DNA from: Dickeya fangzhongdai
Lineage (GTDB): Bacteria; Pseudomonadota; Gammaproteobacteria; Enterobacterales; Enterobacteriaceae
DNA length: 64,000 bases
Reading direction: 5' to 3'
NCBI RefSeq assembly: GCF_002812485.1
Contig: NZ_CP025003.1
Coordinates: 744,001-808,000, forward strand
Shown: positions 37,927 to 46,604 of the stretch, one piece after another
Layout of the letters: each line of letters opens with the position of its first letter
Position numbering within the stretch: position 1 is the stretch's first letter
Made by a program: the position numbers and the translations under genes
The notes under the pieces: model-generated
What the model was told of the DNA's origin: nothing
The model's database searches: none
What the model saw: only the letters and a program-made list of their open reading frames with translations

Positions 37927-38922
37927 TTAGGCGTTATCGAGCGTCGCCATGCCTTCCTGTCCGTAGCGCGCGCCTGCGGCGATCTCCGGCGGGAAGATGG
38001 CGTTAATGTCATCCTGCTCGCGCGGCGTCAACGAAACCGACAGCGTGCCGACATTTTCTTCCAGATAGCGACGGCGTTTGGTGCCGGGAATCGGAACGAT
38101 GTGCTCGCCCTGCGCCAGCACCCAGGCCAGCGCCAGCTGCGATGGCGTTACCGATTTTTCCTGCGCCAGCTGCGTGATTTTGTCCACCAGTTGCAGGTTT
38201 TTAGCAAAGTTTTCATCGCTGAAGCGCGGGTTGGCGCGTCGGAAATCGTCCGCGGCCAGATCGTCCCGTCGTTTGATGGCACCGGTCAGAAAACCACGTC
38301 CCAGCGGGCTGTAAGGCACGAAGCCGATGCCCAGACGGCGGCAGGCGGGCAGGATCTCCGCTTCCACATCCCGCGTCCACAATGAGTATTCGCTTTGCAG
38401 CGCGGTGATAGGGTGAACGCGGTGCGCGCGTTCCAGCGTAGCGGCGGAGGCTTCGCTCAGGCCGATATAACGAATCTTGCCTGCCTTAACCAGATCGGCC
38501 AGCGCGCCGACGCTGTCCTCAATCGGCACTGCCGGATCGACGCGGTGCTGGTAATAAAGATCGATGACCTCGACGCCCAGACGTTTCAGGCTGCCTTCGA
38601 CCGCTTGACGGATATACTCCGGCCGGCCGCAGACGCCACGCAGGTTCGGGTTGGCCGGGTCGCGCAGAATGCCAAACTTGGTAGCCAGAAATACCTGATC
38701 CCGTTTGCCTTTGATGGCTTTGCCCACCAGCGTTTCATTGGTGTAAGGGCCGTACATGTCGGCGGTATCCAGCAGGGTGACGCCCAGTTCCAGCGCACGA
38801 TGCAGGGTGGCGATAGCCTCTTTTTCGTCCTGCCCGGTGGAATAGAAATCGCTCATCCCCATACAGCCGAGACCCAGTGCAGATACCGTTGGCCCCTGCG
38901 GGCCCAGTTTTCGCTGTTGCAT
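37927..38922 (-). CDS. Aldo/keto reductase
   Basis: A 331-residue NADPH-dependent aldo/keto reductase of the YajO/AKR13-like group. Catalytic Asp and Tyr are in [10 protein letters not shown] (about 51-60), Lys in FLATKFG (about 80-86) and His in [10 protein letters not shown] (about 120-129). The C-terminal cofactor motif is [15 protein letters not shown]. The substrate is unknown. It is divergent from a LysR regulator whose ORF may even overlap it, a common regulator-target arrangement. Confidence 0.88.
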   Translation of the reverse strand: MQQRKLGPQGPTVSALGLGCMGMSDFYSTGQDEKEAIATLHRALELGVTLLDTADMYGPYTNETLVGKAIKGKRDQVFLATKFGILRDPANPNLRGVCGRPEYIRQAVEGSLKRLGVEVIDLYYQHRVDPAVPIEDSVGALADLVKAGKIRYIGLSEASAATLERAHRVHPITALQSEYSLWTRDVEAEILPACRRLGIGFVPYSPLGRGFLTGAIKRRDDLAADDFRRANPRFSDENFAKNLQLVDKITQLAQEKSVTPSQLALAWVLAQGEHIVPIPGTKRRRYLEENVGTLSVSLTPREQDDINAIFPPEIAAGARYGQEGMATLDNA

Positions 38923-39034
38923 GTTATTGCTCCGTGTTATTAACCGCGTTTTTCAGTGTGGTTGTTTGAATCAAAAAGATAAATTCGCAGTTTTATGCAA
39001 CACTGTTTGTAAAATGCAAACAATGGGGCCGGTG

Positions 39035-39940
39035 ATGGATCAGGTTCAGGCGATGCGGGTGTTTGTGCGCATTGTGGAGGCGGAAAGCTTTAGCCGGGCG
39101 GCGGAAAAGCTGGGACTGCCGCGGGCGACCGTCAGCCAGACGCTGAAACGGCTGGAGCTGCGGCTGGGGGTGCGTCTGTTGCAACGCACCACCCGTCAGG
39201 TGCAGGTGACGGACGAAGGTTTGCTTTACTACCAGCGCTGCGTGCAGTTGCTGGCGGAAATTGAGGAAACGGACGCGCTGTTTTCCCGTCAGCGCCAGCA
39301 GCCCAGCGGACGGGTGAGAATCGACATGCCGCATTCGCTGGCCCGGCAGGTGGTGATCCCGTCGTTGCCCGCGTTTTACCGCCGCTATCCGCAGATTGCG
39401 CTGGTGCTGAGCGCCAACGATGCCGCGATTAATGTGGTGCGCGAAGGCGTGGACTGCGTGCTGCGCGCCTGGCAGGTGGATGATGATTCGCTGGTGGCGC
39501 GTTCGCTGCCGTCGCTGCCGCAGATAACCTGCGCTTCCGCGGCTTATTGCGCCGAATACGGCGTGCCCGACACGCTGGAGGCGCTGACGTCTCACCGCAT
39601 GGTAAGCTATTTTTCGCTGCGCACATCGCAGCGTTACCCGCTGGAATTTATGCAGCAGGGGCAAGTCATTACCCGCTCGCTGCCCAGTCTGGTAGAAATC
39701 AACGGCGCCGATGCCTATATCGCCGCCTGCCAGGCCGGAATGGGGATTATTCAGGCGCCGCGCTACGGTGGTCTGGCGCCGTTGCTGGCGAGCGGGGAAC
39801 TGGTGGAGATCCTGCCGCAGTTACCGCCGCCCGATATGCCGCTGTATGTGATGTATCCCTCCGGGCGCTTTCTGGCGCCGCGCATCCGGGTGGTGATTGA
39901 GTGGCTTCAACAATGCTTCCAGCAGGCCCCGTTTGTCTGA
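39035..39940 (+). CDS. LysR-family transcriptional regulator
   Basis: From ATG 39035 (MDQVQAMRVFVRIVEAESFSRAAEKLGLPRATVSQTLKRLE) it is 301 residues, the family length. The winged helix-turn-helix is at about 18-37 and the co-inducer-binding domain at about 88-295. The ORF is open for 38 more codons upstream, but these lie in the divergent promoter region and lack the LysR pattern. The ribosome-binding site is poor (GGGGCC). It probably controls the divergent aldo/keto reductase gene; the inducer is unknown. Confidence 0.88.
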   Translation: MDQVQAMRVFVRIVEAESFSRAAEKLGLPRATVSQTLKRLELRLGVRLLQRTTRQVQVTDEGLLYYQRCVQLLAEIEETDALFSRQRQQPSGRVRIDMPHSLARQVVIPSLPAFYRRYPQIALVLSANDAAINVVREGVDCVLRAWQVDDDSLVARSLPSLPQITCASAAYCAEYGVPDTLEALTSHRMVSYFSLRTSQRYPLEFMQQGQVITRSLPSLVEINGADAYIAACQAGMGIIQAPRYGGLAPLLASGELVEILPQLPPPDMPLYVMYPSGRFLAPRIRVVIEWLQQCFQQAPFV

Positions 39941-39985
39941 ATGCTGTTTTTTACAGCAAACGCTGTAACGACATGGAAATAATGA

Positions 39986-40013
39986 TTGACGTTGGTGCGA
40001 AAATCTCTAGAAT
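39986..40013 (+). promoter_or_regulatory. Promoter of the tRNA-Leu cluster
   Basis: TTGACG (39986-39991), a 16-bp spacer and TAGAAT (40008-40013) with the discriminator TCGCCTCCG, GC-rich as in stringently controlled stable RNA genes. It lies 43 bp before the first tRNA. Confidence 0.7.
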
Positions 40014-40056
40014 TCGCCTCCGTGGTGACATTGTGTGACGTAATGTTGCTTGGTTT

Positions 40057-40142
40057 GCGAAGGTGGCGGAATTGGTAGACGCGCTAGCTTCAGGTGTTAG
40101 TGTCCTTCGGACGTGAGGGTTCAAGTCCCTCTCTTCGCACCA
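40057..40142 (+). tRNA. leuV: tRNA-Leu (CAG), copy 1
   Basis: An 86-nt class II tRNA, acceptor GCGAAGG with matching 3' side, anticodon loop CTTCAGGT giving CAG, a long variable arm (GTCCTTCGGAC) and encoded CCA. It is equivalent to E. coli leuQPV, near rsmC/holD. Confidence 0.95.
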
Positions 40143-40174
40143 AAATCACCACAGATTTGTATTTCACAGTACCT

Positions 40175-40260
40175 GCGAAGGTGGCGGAATTGGTAGACGC
40201 GCTAGCTTCAGGTGTTAGTGTCCTTCGGACGTGAGGGTTCAAGTCCCTCTCTTCGCACCA
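40175..40260 (+). tRNA. leuP: tRNA-Leu (CAG), copy 2
   Basis: Identical in all 86 bases to the copy at 40057, 32 bp downstream of it, with encoded CCA. Assignment of individual leuQ, P and V names is by order only. Confidence 0.95.
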
Positions 40261-40290
40261 CTGGGATACAAATCAAGATGTAGCAGCAAT

Positions 40291-40322
40291 ATCGTAGTAA
40301 GTAGTAATCGTAGTAAGTAGTG
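40291..40322 (+). repeat. 16-bp tandem repeat between tRNA-Leu copies 2 and 3
   Basis: ATCGTAGTAAGTAGTA (40291-40306) is followed by ATCGTAGTAAGTAGTG (40307-40322), then a degenerate GTA/AGTA-rich tail to 40345. The spacer is thereby 91 bp instead of the 32 bp between copies 1 and 2. Confidence 0.85.
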
Positions 40323-40351
40323 AATAGTAAATAGTATCGTAGTAAAACAGT

Positions 40352-40437
40352 GCGAAGGTGGCGGAATTGGTAGACGCGCTAGCTTCAGGTGTTAGTGTCC
40401 TTCGGACGTGAGGGTTCAAGTCCCTCTCTTCGCACCA
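40352..40437 (+). tRNA. leuQ: tRNA-Leu (CAG), copy 3
   Basis: Identical to the two preceding copies. Downstream, at about 40440-40470, is a T/C-rich stretch (CTTATCTTTCTTGTCTTTTTCC) that may end the transcript, though no clear hairpin precedes it. Confidence 0.95.
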
Positions 40438-40553
40438 CTCTCCTCATCCTTATCTTTCTTGTCTTTTTCCAGCACAGCAATTCTTCTCGCTCATAAAATC
40501 AACAGCGCGTTTTCTTCCTTTATCTTGTGCGTTATGCCCGTTCAGGGTCGGTA

Positions 40554-40838
40554 TCACCATCCCTTTAGCGTAAGCGACAGCGCCGCCAGGCCGCCTGCCA
40601 GCGCAATGCAGGACGGCAGCAGCAGATAGTGACGCATACGGCGATGAAACAGCATGCTCAACGTGAGCAGCATCGCCAGCGCACAGATGTACTTCAGGTG
40701 GGTCAGGTTTAGTTCCGGCAGGGCCAGCAACGGCATCAGCGCCGCCGGCAGCAGAACGCCCCAGGCGCTGGACAGACGCTTGCCAAAATACCAGCTTATT
40801 CCCCATAGCCCGCAGGCGGCGATCATGGCGGTCAGCAT
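40554..40838 (-). CDS. Small inner-membrane protein of unknown function
   Basis: 94 residues with about three hydrophobic spans (1-16, 25-42, 48-64; a fourth near 72-90). It starts MLTAMIAACGLWGISWYFGKRL. It may belong to the enterobacterial DUF1435 family, but that is from memory. It lies alone between the tRNA-Leu cluster and the bud regulator. A weak AGAAGCCACA precedes the start, and a dyad-rich AT stretch upstream (TTGATAATGATAAC at about 40852-40865) looks like a partial Fur-type sequence. Confidence 0.6.
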   Translation of the reverse strand: MLTAMIAACGLWGISWYFGKRLSSAWGVLLPAALMPLLALPELNLTHLKYICALAMLLTLSMLFHRRMRHYLLLPSCIALAGGLAALSLTLKGW

Positions 40839-40966
40839 TGTGGCTTCTCTTGTTGATAATGATAACTAATATCATATATAAGATTTGCCGCTATACAACC
40901 GATGCCGCATGATTTTTGTGTGACCTGCCGTTTGACGACGGCAGGTTTTTGGATGCCTGAGAACGA

Positions 40967-41860
40967 TCAGGCGCTGTGCAGATAGTCGCGCACCAGCTGC
41001 AGCATGTTCAGCAGCGTGGCGGAGCGGTCATGTTTGCGCCAGATAACGGCAATCTGCGTGGTGAGGTGCGGCGTGTTGGTGTCGTGATAAGTCACATTGC
41101 CGGTCTGGATGCTGGCCAGCGATTCAGGGACAAAGGTCACGCCAAAACCGGACGCCACCATGCTGATGGTGGCGGTGATATGTGGCGCCAGCGGGTTGAT
41201 TTTTGGCTGGTAGCCCGACAGGTAGCAGGCGCGGATAATCAGGTCGTGCAGACTAGGGCAGAGTTCGCGCGGAAAGATGATCAACGGTTCCTGCCGCAGC
41301 TGTCCCAGATTGATTCGCGTTTGATCGCTGAACGGATGGTTTTCCGGCAGTACCAGCCGCATCGGCTCGTCCGCCAGTAATTCGCCTTCGAACTCCTCGC
41401 CGATATCGCATGGCAGGCGCACAAACGCGATGTCGGTGGTGCGGTTGCGCAGGCTCTCCAGAATCTCGTTGATGTGCTCTTCCCGCGGCCGCAGCTGGAC
41501 GCTGGGATAATGCTGCCGGTAACGGCGCAACAGCGCCAGCACCGTGGGATGAAACGTCACCGCACAGGAGAAGCCGATGTTGATCGCGCCGCTCTCCCCG
41601 CGGGCGATGCTGCGCACTCTCTCCACGGCCGATTCGGCCAGTTCCAGAATATGGCTGGCGTCCTGATATAGCGCTTCGCCAGCTTCCGTCATCTCCACGC
41701 CACGGGTCAGCCTCTTGAACAACGGCGTCCCGATTTCCCGCTCAAGTTTTTGAATCTGCTGGCTTAACGGCGGCTGTGATATGCCGAGAATTTCCGCCGC
41801 GCGGGTGAAATGCCGGGTTGAGGCCACTGCGACAAAATAGCGCAGGTAACGTAATTCCAT
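40967..41860 (-). CDS. budR: LysR-family regulator of acetoin synthesis, BudR/AlsR-like
   Basis: From ATG 41860 (MELRYLRYFVAVASTRHFTRAAEILGISQPPLSQQIQKLE) it is 297 residues. The helix-turn-helix is at about 18-37, with an effector-binding domain after residue 90. It strongly resembles Klebsiella BudR, which activates acetoin genes in response to acetate. A start at 41887 would add nine residues. It is divergent from budA with a 117-bp control region containing TATTG (41893-41897) and CAATA (41919-41923), a possible LysR dyad. Confidence 0.85.
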   Translation of the reverse strand: MELRYLRYFVAVASTRHFTRAAEILGISQPPLSQQIQKLEREIGTPLFKRLTRGVEMTEAGEALYQDASHILELAESAVERVRSIARGESGAINIGFSCAVTFHPTVLALLRRYRQHYPSVQLRPREEHINEILESLRNRTTDIAFVRLPCDIGEEFEGELLADEPMRLVLPENHPFSDQTRINLGQLRQEPLIIFPRELCPSLHDLIIRACYLSGYQPKINPLAPHITATISMVASGFGVTFVPESLASIQTGNVTYHDTNTPHLTTQIAVIWRKHDRSATLLNMLQLVRDYLHSA

Positions 41861-41977
41861 ATATTTTCGATCTCCAAATGGCCACATCTCTGTATTGGAA
41901 CTTTGGTGTGACGGAGGTCAATATTCAAGTGAAACATTAAATAAATTTAAGTTGATCATCGTCAGAAGGGAATGGAT

Positions 41978-42760
41978 ATGAAAGATGTTAACTGCGTCGA
42001 CTCCTGTGTCAGGGAACTGGCCAGCTTTGCACTTCATCATCAGAAACAGCATCCAGAGTGCGTTATTTATCAGACGTCATTAATGAGCGGGCTTATTAAT
42101 GGCGTTTATGAAGGTAACATCACCATGGAAGAACTTCTGAAACATGGCGATTTTGGATTAGGGACGTTTAATGATCTCGACGGTGAACTGGTGGCGCTTA
42201 ACAGCCGTATCTTCCAGCTCCGTGAGGATGGCAGCGCGCGAGCAGCGCTGCCGTATCAAAAAACTCCCTTCGCGGTAATGACCTTTTTCCGCCCGACGGA
42301 GCAAATCCATTTCGGGCAGGCCACCAGCCGCGAAGCGATTCATCAGCGCATTAATGACTTGATTGCAACAGATAATCTGTTTTGTGCCCTGCGGATAGAT
42401 GGCCGCTTTAGCCACGTGGAAACCCGTACGGTACCTCGCCAGGAACGCCCTTATAAACCGATGCTGGAAGCGATTGCCCAACAACCCACGTTCCGTTTCG
42501 AACAGTGTCAGGGCAGCGTTATCGGTTTCCGTAGTCCTGCCTATGTTCAGGGGATTAATGTTGCCGGTTATCACGAGCATTTCATCACTGATGACCGCAA
42601 AGGCGGCGGGCATATCCTTGATTATCGACTGGAAGAAGGCGTATTGACCTTTGGCTCTATCGCCAAACTGGTTATTGACCTTCCCCGCGACAGGGATTTC
42701 CTGAAAGCCAATTTATCCCCTGAAAATCTCGATAGCGTCATTCACTCCGTGGAGAGCTGA
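41978..42760 (+). CDS. budA: Alpha-acetolactate decarboxylase
   Basis: BudA decarboxylates alpha-acetolactate to acetoin in butanediol fermentation. ATG 41978 is preferred over 41972 because AAGGG (41966-41970) is 7 nt from it, giving 260 residues. The zinc-binding signature GYHEHFITDDRKGGGH is intact, as are LMSGLINGVYEG and HGDFGLGTFNDLDGELV. budB follows after 55 bp. Confidence 0.95.
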   Translation: MKDVNCVDSCVRELASFALHHQKQHPECVIYQTSLMSGLINGVYEGNITMEELLKHGDFGLGTFNDLDGELVALNSRIFQLREDGSARAALPYQKTPFAVMTFFRPTEQIHFGQATSREAIHQRINDLIATDNLFCALRIDGRFSHVETRTVPRQERPYKPMLEAIAQQPTFRFEQCQGSVIGFRSPAYVQGINVAGYHEHFITDDRKGGGHILDYRLEEGVLTFGSIAKLVIDLPRDRDFLKANLSPENLDSVIHSVES

Positions 42761-42815
42761 AGCATCGAGCAGGTACTGAAAGCAAAAGCACACTGTTATG
42801 CAGAGGATAAACATT

Positions 42816-44495
42816 ATGGAAAATAGGGATGGTCAACAGCATTGGTCTAGCGGTGCGGAGCTGATCGTAAAACATCTTGAGCAGCAAGGCGTCAACTATG
42901 TCTTCGGCATTCCTGGTGCAAAAGTAGACCGCGTGTTTGATTCGTTGGTGGATTCGCCGATTCAAACCATTCCCGTGCGCCATGAGGCTAATGGCGCCTT
43001 TATGGCGGCCGCCGTCGGCCGTCTTACCGGCAAGGCCGGCGTGACGCTGGTGACGTCGGGGCCGGGCTGTTCGAATCTGGTGACCGGGCTGGCGACCGCG
43101 ACGGCGGAAGGCGACCCGCTGGTGGCGCTGGGAGGTGCGGTCAAACGCGCCGACCGCCTGAAACTGACCCACCAGAGCCTGGATACCGTCAGCCTGTTTC
43201 AGCCGGTGACCAAATACAGCGCCGAAATCACGGTGTCGTCCGCCATTTCAGAAGTGATGGCTAACGCCTTTCGCGCTGCTGAGCTCGGTCGGCCGGGCGC
43301 GTCGTTCATCAGTCTGCCGGAAGATATTGTCAATGAACCGGTAGACAGCCCGATTCTGGCTCGTACCTCGCTGCCGACCCTCAATAGCGCGCCGCGTGCG
43401 GATGTTGAACGGGTGGTCGGGCTGATCAAGAAAGCCAAAAACCCGATACTGTTGCTGGGGCTGATGGCCAGCCAGCCGAAAAATGCCGAGGCGCTGCGCC
43501 GCCTGCTGCATCACAGCCGCCTGCCGGTGACCAGTACCTATCAGGCCGCCGGGGTAATCGATCAACAGCATTTTGACCATTTCGCCGGACGGGTAGGGTT
43601 GTTTAACAATCAGGCCGGCGACAAGCTGCTACAGCAGGCCGACCTTATCGTCACGGTCGGCTACAGCCCGGTGGAGTATGCGCCGGCGCTGTGGAATTCT
43701 GGTAATGCCACGCTGGTGCACATTGATGTGTTGCCCGCCGAAGTGGAAAACGCCTACCGCCCGGATGTGGAACTGGTTGGCGACATCAGCATCACCATTG
43801 ATACGCTCAATGAGCAACTGAGTTCGCCGATCGTGCTGTCGTCCCAGTCAGAGGCGATTCTGGAGGAGCGTCGTCAACTGCGCCATGAACTGGCGACCCG
43901 CGCCATCAACATGGACGGCTTCGCTATTCATCCGCTGCGGTTGGTGCGGGTAATGCAGGATCTGGTCAATAAAGACGTGACCCTGTGCGTGGACATGGGC
44001 AGCTTCCATATCTGGCTGGCGCGTTATCTCTACAGCTTCCGCGCCCGTCAGGTGCTGATGACCAACGGTCAGCAGACTATGGGGGTGGCGTTGCCGTGGG
44101 CGATCGCCGCCGCGCTGGTGAATCCGCAACAGAAAGTGGTGTCGGTGTCCGGAGATGGCGGTTTCATGCAGTCCAGTATGGAACTGGAAACCGCGGTGCG
44201 GCTGAAATCCAACATTCTGCACATCATCTGGGTGGATAACGCCTACAACATGGTGGAAATTCAGGAAGAGAAAAAATATCACCGCGCTTCCGGCGTCAAA
44301 TTCGGGCCGATTGACTTCAAAGCCTATGCGGAAGCCTTCGGCGCTAAAGGTTTCGCCGTGGAGTCCGCCGTCGAACTGGTGCCGAAGCTCTGGCAGGCGA
44401 TGGATGTGGACGGCCCGGCGGTGATTGCCATTCCGGTGGATTACTCCGACAACCATTACCTGATGGAGAACGTGAATATCAGCCACCTGATCTGA
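42816..44495 (+). CDS. budB: Catabolic acetolactate synthase
   Basis: BudB condenses two pyruvates to acetolactate; the catabolic type needs ThDP and Mg but not FAD. From ATG 42816 (MENRDGQQ) it is 559 residues, equal to Klebsiella BudB. It has [15 protein letters not shown], the [21 protein letters not shown] segment with the ThDP Glu, and the ThDP motif [37 protein letters not shown] at 42802-42807 is 8 nt upstream. No budC (butanediol dehydrogenase) follows in this window. Confidence 0.95.
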   Translation: MENRDGQQHWSSGAELIVKHLEQQGVNYVFGIPGAKVDRVFDSLVDSPIQTIPVRHEANGAFMAAAVGRLTGKAGVTLVTSGPGCSNLVTGLATATAEGDPLVALGGAVKRADRLKLTHQSLDTVSLFQPVTKYSAEITVSSAISEVMANAFRAAELGRPGASFISLPEDIVNEPVDSPILARTSLPTLNSAPRADVERVVGLIKKAKNPILLLGLMASQPKNAEALRRLLHHSRLPVTSTYQAAGVIDQQHFDHFAGRVGLFNNQAGDKLLQQADLIVTVGYSPVEYAPALWNSGNATLVHIDVLPAEVENAYRPDVELVGDISITIDTLNEQLSSPIVLSSQSEAILEERRQLRHELATRAINMDGFAIHPLRLVRVMQDLVNKDVTLCVDMGSFHIWLARYLYSFRARQVLMTNGQQTMGVALPWAIAAALVNPQQKVVSVSGDGGFMQSSMELETAVRLKSNILHIIWVDNAYNMVEIQEEKKYHRASGVKFGPIDFKAYAEAFGAKGFAVESAVELVPKLWQAMDVDGPAVIAIPVDYSDNHYLMENVNISHLI

Positions 44496-44532
44496 GCGTG
44501 ATACGCTCGGTTCAGATGCTACGATCCTACCT

Positions 44533-44556
44533 GCTGCAAGGCTTTGCAGCCTTTGA
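44533..44556 (+). terminator. Hairpin downstream of budB
   Basis: GCTGCAA (44533-44539), loop GGCT, TTGCAGC (44544-44550), then CTTTGAG. It lies 37 bp after the budB stop. The T run is short, so the call as a terminator is moderate. Confidence 0.5.
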
Positions 44557-44564
44557 GCCGTGTT

Positions 44565-44704
44565 CGCCTGTAACGAATATTCCAGCGTAAATGCTGCATT
44601 GTGAATGCTGAATGTTCGTCACAGGCGCTGGTTGCTCCACGCGTCCTGAAGCCCCGATAGTAATACGGGCTTGACCGGCCTGCCGCGGCGTTTGACGCGG
44701 CAGG
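44565..44704. repeat. Nested palindromic structures between budB and fucO
   Basis: An 18-bp stem (CGCCTGTAACGAATATTC at 44565-44582 with 44610-44627) has one mismatch and one G-T pair. It encloses two small hairpins, CAGC/GCTG (44583-44596) and CATT/AATG (44597-44607), giving a three-way junction. A second perfect stem, CCTGCCGCG (44679-44687) with CGCGGCAGG (44696-44704), follows. No gene is supported in the 305-bp gap 44496-44800; the open frames there are weak. Confidence 0.65.
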
Positions 44705-44800
44705 TTCCGGTTCATCATTGGCAGGACGCGCGTTTTTTGTCACTTCCCGTCACGCATCGACAAATCGCACGATCCGCAGTTTGATTGTCAGGTTTGATTA

Positions 44801-45952
44801 TCAGTAGATCGACTGATACAACGCCTCAATCTCCTTCACGCTGGCCGGGCGCGGGTTGCCGCCGGTGCAGACATCGTCGAATGCCGCCTGCGCCAGCGCC
44901 GGAATATCCTGCTCTTTAACGCCGACCTGACGCAATTGCGCCGGAATATCCACATCCTGCGCCAGCTGCCGCACCGCCTGAATCGCCGCGTTCCGCGCCT
45001 GCGTCAGCGGCATGTTGCCCGCGCCTTGTACCCCCATCGCCACGGCGATGGCGCGGAATTTCTCGCCGGTGTATTCCGCGTTCCAGGCCATGATATGGGG
45101 CAGTAGAATCGCGTTGGCGACGCCGTGCGGGGTGTTATAGAACGCGCCCAGCGGATGCGCCATACCGTGCACCAGTCCCAGGCCGACGTTGGAAAAACCC
45201 ATACCGGCGATATATTGCCCCAGCGCCATCGCTTCCACGCCCTGCGGTTTGCCGGCCACCGAATCGCGTAGCGAACGGCTGATGATTTCGATGGCTTTGA
45301 GGTGCAGCATGTCGGTCAATTCCCAGGCGCCCAGAGTCGTGAACCCTTCGATGGCGTGGGTCAGGGCGTCGATGCCGGTGGTGGCTTTGAGTGAGGCGGG
45401 CATACTGCACATCATGTCCGCGTCGATAAACGACACGATGGGGATATCGTGCGGGTCGACGCAGACGAATTTACGCCGTTTCTCTTCATCGGTGATGACG
45501 TAGTTGATGGTGACTTCCGCCGCGGTGCCGGAGGTGGTAGGAATGGCGAAAATCGGCACGCTGGGTTTGCGGGTGGCCGCGACCCCTTCCAGGCTGCGCA
45601 CATCGGCGAATTCCGGGTTGTTGATGATGATGCCGATGGCTTTACAGGTGTCCTGCGGCGAACCGCCGCCAATCGCGATCAGGTAGTCGGCGCCAGATGC
45701 CTGAAAACGTTCGACGCCCTGCCGGACGACGGCGATGGTTGGGTTGGGAATCACGCCGTCATAGATGTCATAAGGCAGGCCTGCTTTTTCCAGCAGCGTG
45801 GTTACTTTACCCGCTACGCCGTACTTCATCAGTTCCTGGTCCGTCACCACCAGCGCCTTGCGAAAGCCGCGTCGCTGTACCTCTTCGGTCAGGTGGGCGA
45901 TGGCGCCGCCGCCAAAATAGGACGTTTCATTCAGTATCATTCTGTGTGCCAT
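44801..45952 (-). CDS. fucO: Lactaldehyde reductase (iron-dependent alcohol dehydrogenase)
   Basis: 383 residues, closely matching E. coli FucO, which interconverts L-lactaldehyde and L-1,2-propanediol with NAD(H). It has the nucleotide site AIGGGSPQDTCKAIG (about 94-108), and iron ligands in GIDALTHAIEG (Asp and His, about 194-204) and LVHGMAHPLGAFYNTPHGVAN (two His, about 259-279). GGAGAAA precedes the ATG. No other fucose or rhamnose gene is nearby, so the physiological substrate here is open. Confidence 0.9.
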   Translation of the reverse strand: MAHRMILNETSYFGGGAIAHLTEEVQRRGFRKALVVTDQELMKYGVAGKVTTLLEKAGLPYDIYDGVIPNPTIAVVRQGVERFQASGADYLIAIGGGSPQDTCKAIGIIINNPEFADVRSLEGVAATRKPSVPIFAIPTTSGTAAEVTINYVITDEEKRRKFVCVDPHDIPIVSFIDADMMCSMPASLKATTGIDALTHAIEGFTTLGAWELTDMLHLKAIEIISRSLRDSVAGKPQGVEAMALGQYIAGMGFSNVGLGLVHGMAHPLGAFYNTPHGVANAILLPHIMAWNAEYTGEKFRAIAVAMGVQGAGNMPLTQARNAAIQAVRQLAQDVDIPAQLRQVGVKEQDIPALAQAAFDDVCTGGNPRPASVKEIEALYQSIY

Positions 45953-46604
45953 GATTTCTCCTTAACGCATTGATTTTTAATCATTGAGGCGTATCGGTTA
46001 TCCATTTGCGCCAGTAGCCGGTGTGGTTAATAGTTAATCTAGTCGCGCACCGCGCAGGGCGAGACGAAAGCTCGCTTCCGGTTGATAAAAGTCAAACCTT
46101 TGTCAGAGGGATCACCCGCCGATGAACCCAGTGTGAAACCGGTCGGGACTCGCTGCCTTCTTACGGCTGCCATCAGCCGCGTCGTACTGTCGCTGACGGG
46201 AAGGTGTCCACGACGGTGATCACAGAATCGGAGTGTGAAGACAATGAAAAACGGGCGTGGCCTTACCTGAAATAATCTAATTTTAGGGTTTTTTCGCATT
46301 ACTTAATCTAATTTAACTTGTGGTTGTCTCTTTTGAAATAAAACCAGAAAGTCATGCATTAATAATTTTTGGTATTGGTTTTATTTTTTAATTTGGAGTT
46401 AAGTTTTTTATTTGTGAAATTTTACGGATTTATATCCTGATTGGGTGGTTGGGTAATTCAATGCCGGTTTGGCTTTTTATATAGATAAACTTATGGTTGT
46501 GGGAGTGGTGGAACGCGCGCTTCGGTGGTAAGTTCTGGGGCAGGATAAACGTTTGCGTCGTGGGGCCTGGCGTCACAACGCGCGGCTAACGTAGAGAGAA
46601 AAGA
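45953..46604. promoter_or_regulatory. fucO / gcvT divergent intergenic region
   Basis: A 652-bp stretch without a convincing gene. TTGAT-AAAA-GTCAA at 46082-46095 matches the FNR consensus at 9 of 10 bases, about 130 bp before fucO. A GC-rich part (46042-46272) is bounded by TAATCTA at 46035-46041 and 46273-46279. TAATCTAATTT is directly repeated at 46273-46283 and 46304-46314, 31 bp apart, containing the CTAAT element of GcvA sites. TTGGCT (46469-46474) and TATGGT (46492-46497) may be the gcvT promoter. Confidence 0.5.

Noticed and set aside
41955-41967. FNR-like TTGATCATCGTCA before budA
   Set aside because: The second half-site is poor and it overlaps the ribosome-binding region.
44519-44743. 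74-codon minus-strand frame after budB
   Set aside because: It overlaps the nested palindromes, which better explain the sequence; no domain or start signal.
46039-46299. 86-codon minus-strand frame between fucO and gcvT
   Set aside because: No ribosome-binding site and no domain; it lies in the GC-rich segment that may be an inserted element. Kept only as part of a finding.
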